Assembly: GCA_903927185.1 (NCBI GenBank)
Contig: CAIYLW010000003.1
Location: forward strand, 119,140 to 183,139
Length of the DNA: 64,000 nucleotides
Direction: 5' to 3'
Origin: an uncultured Bacteroidota bacterium
GTDB lineage: Bacteria > Bacteroidota > Bacteroidia > Chitinophagales > Chitinophagaceae
In this document: in pieces, positions 19,416-28,974 of the stretch
Layout: each line of letters opens with the position of its first letter
How positions within the stretch are numbered: position 1 is the stretch's first letter
Program-made: the position numbers and the translations under genes
Notes under the pieces: model-generated
Databases searched by the model: none
The model's input: only the letters and a program-made list of their open reading frames with translations
Told to the model about the DNA's origin: nothing

Positions 19416-22400
19416 TTACTTAGGAATAGTGAAATAAAATTTACTTCCTTTACCCGGTTTTGAATCTAACCATATATTACCGCTAAATCTTTCTACAATT
19501 TTTTTACAAATAGCAAGACCAATTCCAGTGCCACTATATTCATCTTTACTGTGCAATCTTTGAAAAATTACAAAAATCTTTTCAAAGAATTTAGGATCAA
19601 TTCCGATACCGTTATCTTCTATAATAAAAGTCCATTCCAATAAACCCTCCTTAGAACTTACTTTAATAATCGGATCACGCTCTTGACTTTTATATTTTAA
19701 AGCATTACTGATCAGGTTTTGTAAAAGCTGCATCATTGGGGTTTTATCAGCATTTACAATAGGTAAATATTCAACTAAAATCTTACCATTACAAGCCTGT
19801 AATTTCATTTTAAATAGTTCTTGCAATTCATCAAGAATTTCATTGGTATTGATAGATTGCAGTGCTATTGGTAAACTAGTTATCCTTGAAAATTGGAGTA
19901 AGTCATTAATAAGACGCTTCATTCTATTGGCACCATCAACTGCAAGATGGATATACTTATTGGCATTTTCATCTAACTGACTTTCATATTTTTTTTGCAA
20001 CAACTGAAGAAAACTTGAAACCATTCTTAACGGTTCCTGAAGATCATGGGAAGCTACATATGCAAATCGTTCCAACTCTACATTAGATTTTGCCAATTCT
20101 TCTGCTCTAGTCTTTAATTTGTCGTTCAAATCCTTGAGCATGATTTCCGATTCCTTTTGCTGGGTAATATCTCTTGTTGCACCAATCATTCTGATGGCAA
20201 TCTTATGCTCATTTCTAGTTATAAAACCTTTTTCATATACATATGCATAACTATTATCTGGTTTTAAAAACCTGAATGAAGAAGTCCATTGGAATTTATT
20301 TGGATCTTCTAGTAATTTTCTCATCCTAACACTTTCTACAACCAAATCTTCAGGGTGAATTCTCGATTGCCAGAATTCATTGTTACCAGTATTTTGATTA
20401 TTTTCTGTGTCGATAAGATTTAATAATCCATCTCCTGTTCTATAAACTTCACCAGTAATTATATTCCAATCCCAGATAATATCATTTGTTGCTTTCCCTA
20501 CTAAGTCATAACGTTCATTTGCTTCAAGAATTTCCTGTTCGTTTTTTTTACGTTCATTAATTGATCTAAAAAATATAGAAATTCCTTCTGATGTTGGATA
20601 GAAGCTTTCTTCATACCAATTTGAAGAATCTTTTGATTGAAATTCAAAATGAATGGGTTCTTGTTCAAGGAGGGCTTTTTGGAAATTATCATAAAACAAT
20701 CCAATTTTCAAATATGGGTAAATTTCAAAAATATTTTTGTCTACTAATTCTTCTGCCTTTTTTTTCAAAAGAATTTGTGCTGGTGTATTTAAATACTTAA
20801 AATTAAACCCATTATCTAAGGCATAAAAACAATCAGAAATGCTTTCTAGAATATTTTCCCTTTCAAGCTCCATCTGTTTTTTTTCAGTAATATCCTTAGC
20901 AACTGCAAAAATTACTGCTTCTTCCGGGATAGGAATAGCAGTCCAAGACAACCATTTTTCATATCCAGTTCTTGTAATTACTTTATTTTCATAATTCACC
21001 AAACTTTCGCCTTTTAAATAGTTGATTTTTTCACTCAAGAAAATTTCTCCTATATTCAGATTATAGTAACTAGCTACATCAGGCTTCAACATTTCCTTTT
21101 CTGAGTAGCCAAGTAAGTTAGTTACCGCTTGGTTTATTTTTTTAAATTGTCCATCAAATCCTATTATGCATAAAAGATCAGGGGATAAATTGAAAAACCG
21201 GTTTAACTCATCATCTGTTCTAGACTTTTGAATATTTGAGCCAATTTGTTTACTAATCTTATTTAATAAATCGGAAGATATTTGTTCAAATGAAAATGGC
21301 CTGTCACTGAAGAAATTGAACATGGCAATCACCTGATCATTATAAAAAATAGGAACCAATAAAACACTGGTAAGTCCAGCTCTTTCTGCATTTTTTTTAC
21401 ATAGAAATTCAGATGCATTTATATCATCAAAATATAAAATTCTCTCTTCGTCCCATGCTTTACCCATTACTCCAACTTTGCGAACCGAATATTCCAGGGG
21501 CTGAAATTTTCTAAACAGAGAGGCCTTTTCAGTTTTTGACCAATTTGCTTTATACAACATTTTGGTATCATCAATATTTACAAGCCATGCTTCGGCATAG
21601 GTATATCCAAAATAATGGCTAATTTTTTCAATAGCAATACTCAAAGACAATTCTAAAAAATCATTACTATTTAATGTTTGAGTTAAATCGTAAAAAAATT
21701 CGTTTTCTAATTTTTCATTTTTATACTTTGAAATGTCTCTTTGAATAGAGATCCAATGTGTAAAATTGCCTATTTCATTTGCCAATGGAATTATTGACAA
21801 GTTTACCCAATAAGCTTCCCCATTTTTTTTATAATTAACAACTTCTATTTCGCAGGGTTCCCAATTGCTTAAGGCTAGTTTTAAGCGATCTAATTCATTT
21901 CTATCAGTTCTATCACCTTGTAATATTCTTGGAGATTTTCCAATAATTTCATCATTGGTATATCCAGTTAACTTAGTAAATGCCTCATTTACATACAATA
22001 TTTTAGGTCCATCAGATTCTTTATTTTTCGCCTCAGTTATCAGCACAACATCCGTACTATTAGTAATTACAGATTTAAATAATCTCAATTGAAGCTCTTC
22101 CTTTTTTTGAGAAGTTATATCCTGCATCGCACCAATCATTCTAATTCCCTTCCCCTTAATATCTCTTATTACAATTCCATTATTTCTTACAAAAGCAATT
22201 TCACCATTAGCTTTCTTGAAACGATAATCTTCCGCCCAATTACTTCCTTTACTTTTTATAAGAGTATTGATGCTATTCAATACTCTTTGTCTGTCCTCGT
22301 CATGAATATGTTCATACCAAACTTCTATGTCTCCTTTATTCCCATGAAGTTCATGTCCAAATAATCTTAAAAATCCTTCGCCCCAATACATTTCATCATT

Positions 22401-23621
22401 TACTAAATTCAAATCCCAAATTGCATCAAATGTTGCTTTGGTTACGTATTCATATCGATCATGGCTATCCTGAAGAGCTTTTAATGCTAATTTTATGTCA
22501 GTTATTTCATATTGCAAAGACATACTTGCTATCACTATTCCATTTTCATCACGAATAGGCATGGCAGAACATAACACATGAATTTCCCCAGTTAACTGGT
22601 TTTTAAACATGAATTCTTTTTTCGAAATATTTACACCTTGCAATGCTTGTTTCAAAGGATAATCATCAAACGAAATAGGAGTTTTTGTAACAGGATCATA
22701 TAATTGATAGAGGTTTTGCCAATCCTTCATCAAAGTATCGTTGTCATTTACACCAATCATTTTGCATAAACTCTCATTACAAAAAATCAATTCTCCAGAT
22801 TGATTTACCAATGCCACTCCTTCATTCAAAGAATGAATTATAGTATTAAGAAGTAACCCTTTTTCGAGATTTTCGTTATCTACTTTTTTTCTATCCGTTA
22901 TATTTTTTGCGAAAACCGATACCCCTAATTGCGTTCCATTTTCTTTGATAATTGGATTTACAGAAACATCATAATAGGCAACCACTCCATTTTTAATAAG
23001 CTTATCTTCAAAAGAAAAATGTTTAGCTAAATTTGATCTTTCAAAAATTTCCTTCAATTTAATTTGGTCGAATCTAGAAATCAAGTCTAGAACAGTACAA
23101 CCAATAAACGGAGTTATACCAAAATATGTTTTACAAACATTTGCAAATTCATTATTATAGTTGATCAATTTTAATTCATTATCAAAAGAATAAACAATAT
23201 CGGACATGTTATTTATGAGCGCAAAAAAATCAGCTCTTTGGCTTTCTTCTTTATCCTGTAATTGCAATTGCATTTGCTGGGTACACTGAATTTTCCTTAC
23301 AGTTATATAGAGTTGCAATTGCGATAATGGGCCAGCTTCCCAATCTGAGGAGAACGTTAAAAGCTGAACAGTTCCATCCGTTTTTTGAAAATTAAACTCA
23401 AAAGAAGTTTCTGTATTTTTTTTTAATTCTTCAAAAAAAATATTAAAATTTTTACGCTGTTTTACAGAAGCTAAATTTATAAATGGATAAGAAATGACAT
23501 TTTTTTTCTCAAAACCTAAAAATTTAAGAAATTCTTGGTTGGCTTCAATACATACTCCATTTTCGTCAGTGATACATAGACCAATTGCATTTTTTGATAA
23601 CAAATTCAATAACGAATCCAT
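19416..23621 (-). CDS. Multi-PAS/GAF sensor histidine kinase (1401 aa)
   Basis: This very long soluble kinase has about eight PAS domains and one GAF domain before a HisKA/HATPase core. Approximate order: PAS 1-115, PAS 130-245, PAS 255-370, PAS_3 type 378-505 (GEGFLRLFGHELHG ... MIGAMQDIT), PAS 510-635, GAF 640-800 (SLFRKFQPLEYSVRKVGVMGKAW), PAS 805-925, PAS 925-1030, PAS_3 type 1035-1160, kinase 1165-1401. The H-box is ERFAYVASHDLQEPLRM, the N-box NLISNALKYKS, and the G-boxes DNGIGID and GTGIGLAICKKIVERFSG. It has no membrane span or receiver, so it probably senses intracellular cues and passes phosphate to receivers encoded nearby. It is first in the three-kinase operon. Confidence 0.93.
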   Translation of the reverse strand: MDSLLNLLSKNAIGLCITDENGVCIEANQEFLKFLGFEKKNVISYPFINLASVKQRKNFNIFFEELKKNTETSFEFNFQKTDGTVQLLTFSSDWEAGPLSQLQLYITVRKIQCTQQMQLQLQDKEESQRADFFALINNMSDIVYSFDNELKLINYNNEFANVCKTYFGITPFIGCTVLDLISRFDQIKLKEIFERSNLAKHFSFEDKLIKNGVVAYYDVSVNPIIKENGTQLGVSVFAKNITDRKKVDNENLEKGLLLNTIIHSLNEGVALVNQSGELIFCNESLCKMIGVNDNDTLMKDWQNLYQLYDPVTKTPISFDDYPLKQALQGVNISKKEFMFKNQLTGEIHVLCSAMPIRDENGIVIASMSLQYEITDIKLALKALQDSHDRYEYVTKATFDAIWDLNLVNDEMYWGEGFLRLFGHELHGNKGDIEVWYEHIHDEDRQRVLNSINTLIKSKGSNWAEDYRFKKANGEIAFVRNNGIVIRDIKGKGIRMIGAMQDITSQKKEELQLRLFKSVITNSTDVVLITEAKNKESDGPKILYVNEAFTKLTGYTNDEIIGKSPRILQGDRTDRNELDRLKLALSNWEPCEIEVVNYKKNGEAYWVNLSIIPLANEIGNFTHWISIQRDISKYKNEKLENEFFYDLTQTLNSNDFLELSLSIAIEKISHYFGYTYAEAWLVNIDDTKMLYKANWSKTEKASLFRKFQPLEYSVRKVGVMGKAWDEERILYFDDINASEFLCKKNAERAGLTSVLLVPIFYNDQVIAMFNFFSDRPFSFEQISSDLLNKISKQIGSNIQKSRTDDELNRFFNLSPDLLCIIGFDGQFKKINQAVTNLLGYSEKEMLKPDVASYYNLNIGEIFLSEKINYLKGESLVNYENKVITRTGYEKWLSWTAIPIPEEAVIFAVAKDITEKKQMELERENILESISDCFYALDNGFNFKYLNTPAQILLKKKAEELVDKNIFEIYPYLKIGLFYDNFQKALLEQEPIHFEFQSKDSSNWYEESFYPTSEGISIFFRSINERKKNEQEILEANERYDLVGKATNDIIWDWNIITGEVYRTGDGLLNLIDTENNQNTGNNEFWQSRIHPEDLVVESVRMRKLLEDPNKFQWTSSFRFLKPDNSYAYVYEKGFITRNEHKIAIRMIGATRDITQQKESEIMLKDLNDKLKTRAEELAKSNVELERFAYVASHDLQEPLRMVSSFLQLLQKKYESQLDENANKYIHLAVDGANRMKRLINDLLQFSRITSLPIALQSINTNEILDELQELFKMKLQACNGKILVEYLPIVNADKTPMMQLLQNLISNALKYKSQERDPIIKVSSKEGLLEWTFIIEDNGIGIDPKFFEKIFVIFQRLHSKDEYSGTGIGLAICKKIVERFSGNIWLDSKPGKGSKFYFTIPK

Positions 23622-23712
23622 GAGACAGGTTTCAACTTTTAATTGAATTTTGAAGAATACGCTAACTCATTGCTTGAGTTGTATTATACCATACGCGTGT
23701 ATAAATATACAT

Positions 23713-23763
23713 AAAAAAATACTGATTTGATTGGATAGTATTGAAAATTCAATCCAATCAAAT
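23713..23763 (-). terminator. Hairpin terminator after stand-alone receiver gene
   Basis: An 11-bp perfect inverted repeat, ATTTGATTGGA at 23725-23735 with TCCAATCAAAT at 23753-23763, continues into an inner 4-5 bp stem after a 5-nt bulge. On the minus strand it is followed by a run of seven T. It separates the receiver gene from the kinase operon, so these are probably distinct transcription units. Confidence 0.7.
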
Positions 23764-23854
23764 GAACTTATTGAATGATACTTTCTATGGTGAAAAAAAA
23801 TTCAGAAATATTCTTTAGAAATATAGTGGTTAACTAATTACAGAAAGAATTTGA

Positions 23855-24247
23855 CTAGATAATAAAGATTTTTGACATGGATTGAATATTCAGTGGCTTT
23901 GTCATATAATCTACAACAGCTTTATAGGTTTTTGCTTTTTCAATATCCCTTGGGTCAATTGAAGAGGTATGCATGATCACTTTGCAATCTTTTGTTTTAT
24001 TTTCAGGCAATTGATCGAAAATGTCCAGAAATTCCCATCCATCCATAACGGGCATATTAATATCTAATAAAATTAACTGGGGCAACTTGGAATTCGAAGT
24101 ATTTAGCATTTCTTGTATAACGGCAAGAGCTTCGGTAGCGCTTTCAAAACTCCTAACTTTTTTATCCGGATAGGAATCCTTTATAATTTCTTGGTTAAGA
24201 AAATTAACCAACCCATCATCATCAATAAGAAAAATGTCTTTTATCAA
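23855..24247 (-). CDS. Stand-alone response regulator receiver domain (130 aa, TTG start)
   Basis: The protein is a single CheY-like receiver: acidic DDD at residues 8-10, acceptor Asp in LILLDINMPVMDGW at about 69, Ser/Thr in MHTSS, Lys in YMTKPL. There is no output domain. In-frame initiation must use a TTG at 24247: the codon just before it is TAA, and no ATG occurs before the receiver core. The partner is probably one of the receiver-free kinases encoded just downstream. The family (DINMPVMDGWEFLD) is common in Bacteroidota, where it serves as a phosphate shuttle or protein-interaction switch. It is divergent from a second receiver gene that shares the DINMPVMDGWEFL block. Confidence 0.85.
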   Translation of the reverse strand: MIKDIFLIDDDGLVNFLNQEIIKDSYPDKKVRSFESATEALAVIQEMLNTSNSKLPQLILLDINMPVMDGWEFLDIFDQLPENKTKDCKVIMHTSSIDPRDIEKAKTYKAVVDYMTKPLNIQSMSKIFII

Positions 24248-24444
24248 TTAAAATACTTTTATCAAAATTGCCAATCAAAATCTATTATCATCTATTACAT
24301 ATAAATATAATGAATGATTCAGCTTTTACAAAATTAAAACTAGCTTAATAGTGGTTACAATAACAGAGGAATTATAAAATAACGATGTTTAACAAAATAA
24401 AGAAAAAGGGGGTACATTTACCTGAACTTCTAATTCAAAATGGT

Positions 24445-24867
24445 ATGATTCAAATTGCAATGTGCATAGACGATGACCCAATTGTTTTGATGTTGAATGA
24501 TTTGATCCTTAAAGAGCAATCTTTTTGTGGCAACTTAATAAAATACGATAAGGCAGAAACGGCACTTGAGTATTTCGATAATCAAACTAAACTTCCCAAA
24601 GAAGAACAGGAGCTACCTTCTCTCATTTTTCTAGATATTAATATGCCCGTTATGGATGGGTGGGAGTTTTTAGAAGTCTTTTCCGAAAGATTCAAAATGT
24701 TTCATGATACAATCAGGGTGATTATTCTCTCTTCAAGTGTAAATCCGGCCGATTTAGAAATGGCAGCAAACCATCCATTAGTAATTGGATTTATGCCTAA
24801 ACCTTTAGGAGAGGCTGAACTGGCACTTCTAAAATCAAATCCATCTCTTCAGCATTACTTCGCATAA
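24445..24867 (+). CDS. Stand-alone response regulator receiver domain (140 aa)
   Basis: A CheY-like receiver with CIDDDPIVLML, acceptor Asp in LIFLDINMPVMDGWEF, LSSSV and MPKPLG. I prefer the ATG at 24445, because the receiver fold begins right after it (MIQIAMCIDDDP); an upstream in-frame ATG at 24385 would add 20 basic and hydrophobic residues of no recognisable function. There is no effector domain. It shares the DINMPVMDGWEFL block with the receiver encoded divergently 198 bp away, so the two are paralogues. It ends 2 bp from the convergent GH5 gene. Confidence 0.85.
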   Translation: MIQIAMCIDDDPIVLMLNDLILKEQSFCGNLIKYDKAETALEYFDNQTKLPKEEQELPSLIFLDINMPVMDGWEFLEVFSERFKMFHDTIRVIILSSSVNPADLEMAANHPLVIGFMPKPLGEAELALLKSNPSLQHYFA

Positions 24868-24869
24868 GT

Positions 24870-25904
24870 TTATTTCGAAGGAGAAATAAATAGGTATTTT
24901 TCTAAGATTTGCATCTGAGGTCTATCTTTCCCTTCTCTTGGTTCGATAGATAAACGATAATTTCCCCACCAAGGACCGGCTGCCCAATAAGCTCCATTTA
25001 TCTGGTTTATATTGATATAATTAAGGAATTTGTCTAACACTACTAGCCATCTTGGGTCATCGTCAGGAACACCATATTCTCCAATGAAGCCTTTCTTATT
25101 ATTCTTCTTTAGCCATTTTACAAAGGGTTTTATTGCGTCAACTCCATCGTCTGTACTATTGATATTGTAATCATAAGAACGATCAGTCCCACCTTTTGAA
25201 TTAAAATAGCGTCCTGTAAAATCTCTATCAAAATAACAATGTGCTTCATATACCAGCTTATCACTAATATCCACCAATGACTTTAATTGATCATTATTTA
25301 TTTTCCAATCAATTGAATTAGAAAATTCAGAACCCGAAACGAAAATAATATGTGTTTTATCTACTTCACGGATTCCATTAATAGCTTCTTGGGCAATTTT
25401 TAACCAGGATAATTCAAACATATCATGAGGTTCATTCATAATTTGAAATCCATAAATATTTCCAAACTCTTTTAAAGCTAAGGCAAGTTTCTTCCAAACA
25501 TCTGCCAGTGTTTTAGAGGGTAGCTGCTTTGAGCCAATTACCCAGACTTTATCGTTCAGGGTATACCTGCCAAAATTTTGAAGAGTCAATTTTACTTGCA
25601 GGCCAATTGAATTGCATGTTTTTATTAAAGTGTTCATACGACTCATTTCTATGGAGTCCAAATCGCCCATTAATTTAGGCTGAACCCTTTCCCATCTAAA
25701 TGGGATATCAATCATACGAAAGCCTTTGTTATAGAAGTATTGCAATTCCATAGAGTCTGGATAAATGAAATCAACCCCATAAACTCCAGGAAATTTTGTT
25801 TGTCCAAATTCTGGCCCACAAACTTTAATCCCATATGGTTGTGCATTTCCATTAAAGCAATTTAAAAAAAGGAAGGAAAATAGTACAATGCCAAAATACT
25901 TCAT
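24870..25904 (-). CDS. Glycoside hydrolase family 5-like (cellulase-fold) enzyme
   Basis: This 344-residue protein has an N-terminal signal peptide ending around NCFNGNAQ; Cys16 could also be a lipobox (FLFLNC). The TIM-barrel GH5 hallmarks are present: GFRMIDIPFRWERVQP in beta-strand 2, the acid/base Glu158 in YGFQIMNEPHDM, and the nucleophile candidate Glu276 in KGFIGEYGVPDDD. GH5 enzymes cleave beta-glucans, mannans or related glycans with retention; the subfamily cannot be assigned by eye. Location should be periplasm or outer membrane. It lies among signalling genes rather than beside the SusC/SusD pair, and starts 72 bp past the terminator of the membrane hybrid kinase. Confidence 0.88.
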   Translation of the reverse strand: MKYFGIVLFSFLFLNCFNGNAQPYGIKVCGPEFGQTKFPGVYGVDFIYPDSMELQYFYNKGFRMIDIPFRWERVQPKLMGDLDSIEMSRMNTLIKTCNSIGLQVKLTLQNFGRYTLNDKVWVIGSKQLPSKTLADVWKKLALALKEFGNIYGFQIMNEPHDMFELSWLKIAQEAINGIREVDKTHIIFVSGSEFSNSIDWKINNDQLKSLVDISDKLVYEAHCYFDRDFTGRYFNSKGGTDRSYDYNINSTDDGVDAIKPFVKWLKKNNKKGFIGEYGVPDDDPRWLVVLDKFLNYININQINGAYWAAGPWWGNYRLSIEPREGKDRPQMQILEKYLFISPSK

Positions 25905-25975
25905 AATTAAAATTGAGATTTTCTAAAAATAAAATTATTCAATTATATAATGAATTTCGAAAATATTTATTACAA

Positions 25976-26003
25976 AAAGAAAGGCTGCTTGAATAAGCAG
26001 CCT
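25976..26003 (-). terminator. Intrinsic terminator after hybrid kinase
   Basis: A 9-bp perfect stem AGGCTGCTT / AAGCAGCCT with a 4-nt GAAT loop is followed on the minus strand by a T-rich run. It lies 40 bp downstream of the hybrid kinase stop and ahead of the GH5 gene. Confidence 0.85.
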
Positions 26004-26042
26004 ACTAGACATATAATCCCCTAAATTATATGATAGTTTTTT

Positions 26043-28643
26043 TTAGCAAGCAACAGCTAATTCATTTGCCAATGCTTTAATCTCCAATGCTAAATGTCGT
26101 TTTACATCATCAGCTAATCGCTTTAAATTGTCAATGTCATTTTGTAGCAAACCTCTTTTTTCAATATTAGTGCCGTTTGTTTCAATTTTCTGTAACATCA
26201 ACAATAAATCATTCGCTTTTATATAACCTACACTACTTTTTAGTTTATGAGCAAATCTTGAAGCTGATAACCAATCATTGGATTCAATTGATTGTGCAAT
26301 TAATTGAATTTCTGTATTCAAACTTTCATGAAGCGGTTTTAATAAAGCAATCAAATCTTTTTTTGACAGATTTTTTTCAAAGTAGCTAAGGTTGTATGGT
26401 TTTATATCATTGATTTTACTATTATTTTCAATCTTTTTAAGATCGTTATTATTTGTAACCCGCTCAATAATCTTAACGTGTAATACTTTACAAAGCTTTT
26501 TATATAGATCTACAAATTCAAAAGGCTTTGACATATAGTCTGTAAATCCTTCGTCTAAACATTTTTCATATTCACCTTTCATGGCAGTTGCTGTCATTGC
26601 AACGATTGGAGTATTAATCTTTAATTCCTTTCTGATACATTCTGTTGTTTTATAGCCGTCCATAATTGGCATTTGTAAGTCCATCAAAATAACATCGAAG
26701 CTTCCCCCATCTTCTAATTTCCGGATAGCTTCTTTTCCATTATTAACAATAGTTGGAAATACCCCAACACTATTTAAAACGTGTTCTATTAGAATCTGAT
26801 TAACAGAATTGTCTTCTGCAACCAATACTTTCTTGCCCCCGAGAAGTTTAGAAAAATCAATATCATTCAAAAGGCGCATCCCTTTTACTTCATTTTCTTC
26901 AGCAACCTTATATTCAATCTCAAAACTAAATTCAGAACCTTCTCCAATCTTACTAGTTACACCAATCGTTCCATTTTGCAATTCAATAAGTTGTTTGCTA
27001 ATAGTTAAACCAAGTCCAGTACCACCATACTTTCGAGCTACATCTTTGCCCGCTTGTGAAAAACTTTCAAAAACAAATTTCAATTTGTCTTCATCAATAC
27101 CAATGCCAGTATCTTTTACAGAAAATTGAAGTATTCCAGTATTTTCAGAAGGGTTTTTCATGGAAACAGTTAATACCACTTTCCCTTTATCAGTAAATTT
27201 AATTGCATTACCTACAAGATTAACCAATATTTGATTTAAACGATAGGGATCTCCTATCAAAAAATTTGGAACATTTTGTTCGATATTCAATTCAAAGTCT
27301 ACATGTTTTTTCTTAAATCTATGAGAGAATAATGGCTTGATAGCTTCAACCGACTCTTTTAAATCAAATGCGATTTCTTCAATGCTTAACTTACCGGCCT
27401 GAATTTTTGAAAAATCTAATATATCGTTAATAATTACCAATAGATTGTTTACAGATCTTTTAATAATGGTAGCATATTTTTCTTGTACACTATTTAATGG
27501 AGATTCAAGTAATAAATTGGTCATACCCTGAATCCCATTCATTGGGGTACGGATTTCGTGGCTCATATTAGCTAGAAACTGCTCTTGTAACAATTTTGCA
27601 TCCTCAGCCGATTGTCGGGCACAAATAAGTTCTTTTTGATATTGTGTTCTATCTGAAATATCCGTAGCAATCCCACTTACTCCAAACACATTATTATTTT
27701 GATCGAACAAAGGAAATTTAACAAGTAACAAATTCACAGGTCCATTGGGTCCCTCAACTATTTGTTCAACTTCAATCGGTTTCCTTTCCGAAATTACTTT
27801 CGAATCTAAAGAGGCAAAATAATCGGCTTGATCTTTAGAAGTAAAATGATAATCTGTATAACCTATTACTTGGTTTTTATTTACTTGCAATAAATCCATG
27901 AAACGTTGATTAGCAACTGTGTATTTACCTTCTAAGTCTTTAATAAAAATAATAGAGGTCGCATTATCTAAAACAGACTGAAGTTGAAACTGTTGATGTT
28001 TCAGATTTTTTTCTGTTTCCTCTAAATCAAATTGAATTTGTTTTTTATCAGAAATATCTCTTACGATACAATGGAATCCTATTGGTTTTCCATTTTCCAT
28101 CATTAAAACAGCGCACTGCTCTACCCATTTTTTATACCCGTTTTTGTTGATAATTGGAAACTCATAAATAGTTTCATCAACTTGGTTCATAAACTGATTA
28201 TAATAATTCTCTATCACCCGTTCTCTCCATTGCTGATCCAAGATGCTAGTGAAATGTTTCCCATTCAATTCTTCAGCAGTATAGCCAGTTAATTGCAAGC
28301 TTCGCTTACTTACAAAGCTGAAATTTCCAGATAAATCGGTTGTAAAAACAACAGATGCCACATTATTTATAATGTATTGGTATTTGGCTTCACTTAATTT
28401 GCCTTTTTGCTCCAAAATACTCAACATATTCATTCCCTTCCAGATCTGAAAGAGAACAAAAGAAATATAACCAACTGAACACAACCCTATAACAATAGAA
28501 ATAATCAGTAATGGTTTGCTAGTATTTACATGCTTTTCTAATATCAATACGATAAAAAAACAAATAGCAACAATGGCTAATAACAGAATGTAGGGGATTT
28601 TTTTCTGTTGTAGCAATAACGGGTAATAAGTTTGATTTTGCAT
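26043..28643 (-). CDS. Membrane hybrid histidine kinase: TM-PAS-PAS-HisKA-HATPase-receiver-Hpt
   Basis: The 866-residue chain begins with two adjacent membrane helices (about 17-37 and 42-68) and almost no periplasmic loop. PAS domains follow at about 85-200 and 213-335 (FVSKRSLQLTGYTAEELNGK; IIFIKDLEGKYTVANQRF). The kinase core has H-box FLANMSHEIRTPMNGIQG, N-box NLVGNAIKFTDKG and G-boxes DTGIGID and GGTGLGLTISKQLIE. A receiver at about 605-725 (VLVAEDNSVNQ, acceptor Asp in VILMDLQMPIMDGY, DYMSKPFE) and a C-terminal Hpt domain with phospho-His in RFAHKLKSSVGYI complete an ArcB/BarA-like phosphorelay in one protein. It is monocistronic, with its own terminator; no cognate DNA-binding regulator is nearby. 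Confidence 0.94.
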   Translation of the reverse strand: MQNQTYYPLLLQQKKIPYILLLAIVAICFFIVLILEKHVNTSKPLLIISIVIGLCSVGYISFVLFQIWKGMNMLSILEQKGKLSEAKYQYIINNVASVVFTTDLSGNFSFVSKRSLQLTGYTAEELNGKHFTSILDQQWRERVIENYYNQFMNQVDETIYEFPIINKNGYKKWVEQCAVLMMENGKPIGFHCIVRDISDKKQIQFDLEETEKNLKHQQFQLQSVLDNATSIIFIKDLEGKYTVANQRFMDLLQVNKNQVIGYTDYHFTSKDQADYFASLDSKVISERKPIEVEQIVEGPNGPVNLLLVKFPLFDQNNNVFGVSGIATDISDRTQYQKELICARQSAEDAKLLQEQFLANMSHEIRTPMNGIQGMTNLLLESPLNSVQEKYATIIKRSVNNLLVIINDILDFSKIQAGKLSIEEIAFDLKESVEAIKPLFSHRFKKKHVDFELNIEQNVPNFLIGDPYRLNQILVNLVGNAIKFTDKGKVVLTVSMKNPSENTGILQFSVKDTGIGIDEDKLKFVFESFSQAGKDVARKYGGTGLGLTISKQLIELQNGTIGVTSKIGEGSEFSFEIEYKVAEENEVKGMRLLNDIDFSKLLGGKKVLVAEDNSVNQILIEHVLNSVGVFPTIVNNGKEAIRKLEDGGSFDVILMDLQMPIMDGYKTTECIRKELKINTPIVAMTATAMKGEYEKCLDEGFTDYMSKPFEFVDLYKKLCKVLHVKIIERVTNNNDLKKIENNSKINDIKPYNLSYFEKNLSKKDLIALLKPLHESLNTEIQLIAQSIESNDWLSASRFAHKLKSSVGYIKANDLLLMLQKIETNGTNIEKRGLLQNDIDNLKRLADDVKRHLALEIKALANELAVAC

Positions 28644-28974
28644 TATTTCGAATTAGGGGAATCTGAAAAATTGCCTAAATAAAGCTTGCTAATAGCTTTC
28701 CTTTTAGGGTATAAAGATTGAACTAATTCGTCAGCCATAAAATAACATAAACAATCAAAATTGTGTAGTGCTTATACTACAAATAGCTATTCAATAGGCC
28801 TTTCAGAGCAATAACCCCCGCATTAATACCTGAAATATTTGTATTATTTCGTCTTTTAGAAAATACCCATTTTCTAACATATTCTAATTAAATAAAAACA
28901 GATTAAAATCCAATTTAACTGCAAAAACTATAGTTAATTTTACCATACTGATTCACTTTTAAATAATAACTCTG
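28644..28974. other. Divergent intergenic region, no gene seen
   Basis: About 330 AT-rich bases between the hybrid kinase (leftward) and the YceI gene (rightward). It presumably carries both promoters. I see no RNA gene, long inverted repeat or convincing open frame. Confidence 0.4.

Noticed and set aside
24869..24890. AT-only hairpin TTTATTTC / GAAATAAA between convergent receiver and GH5 genes
   Set aside because: It sits within the end of the GH5 coding sequence, has no GC core or T-run, and is weak as a terminator.
24870..25904. GH5 enzyme as part of the SusC/SusD utilisation locus
   Set aside because: It is about 13 kb away, beyond a T9SS gene and a kinase operon, with its own flanking terminators; no evidence of coregulation.
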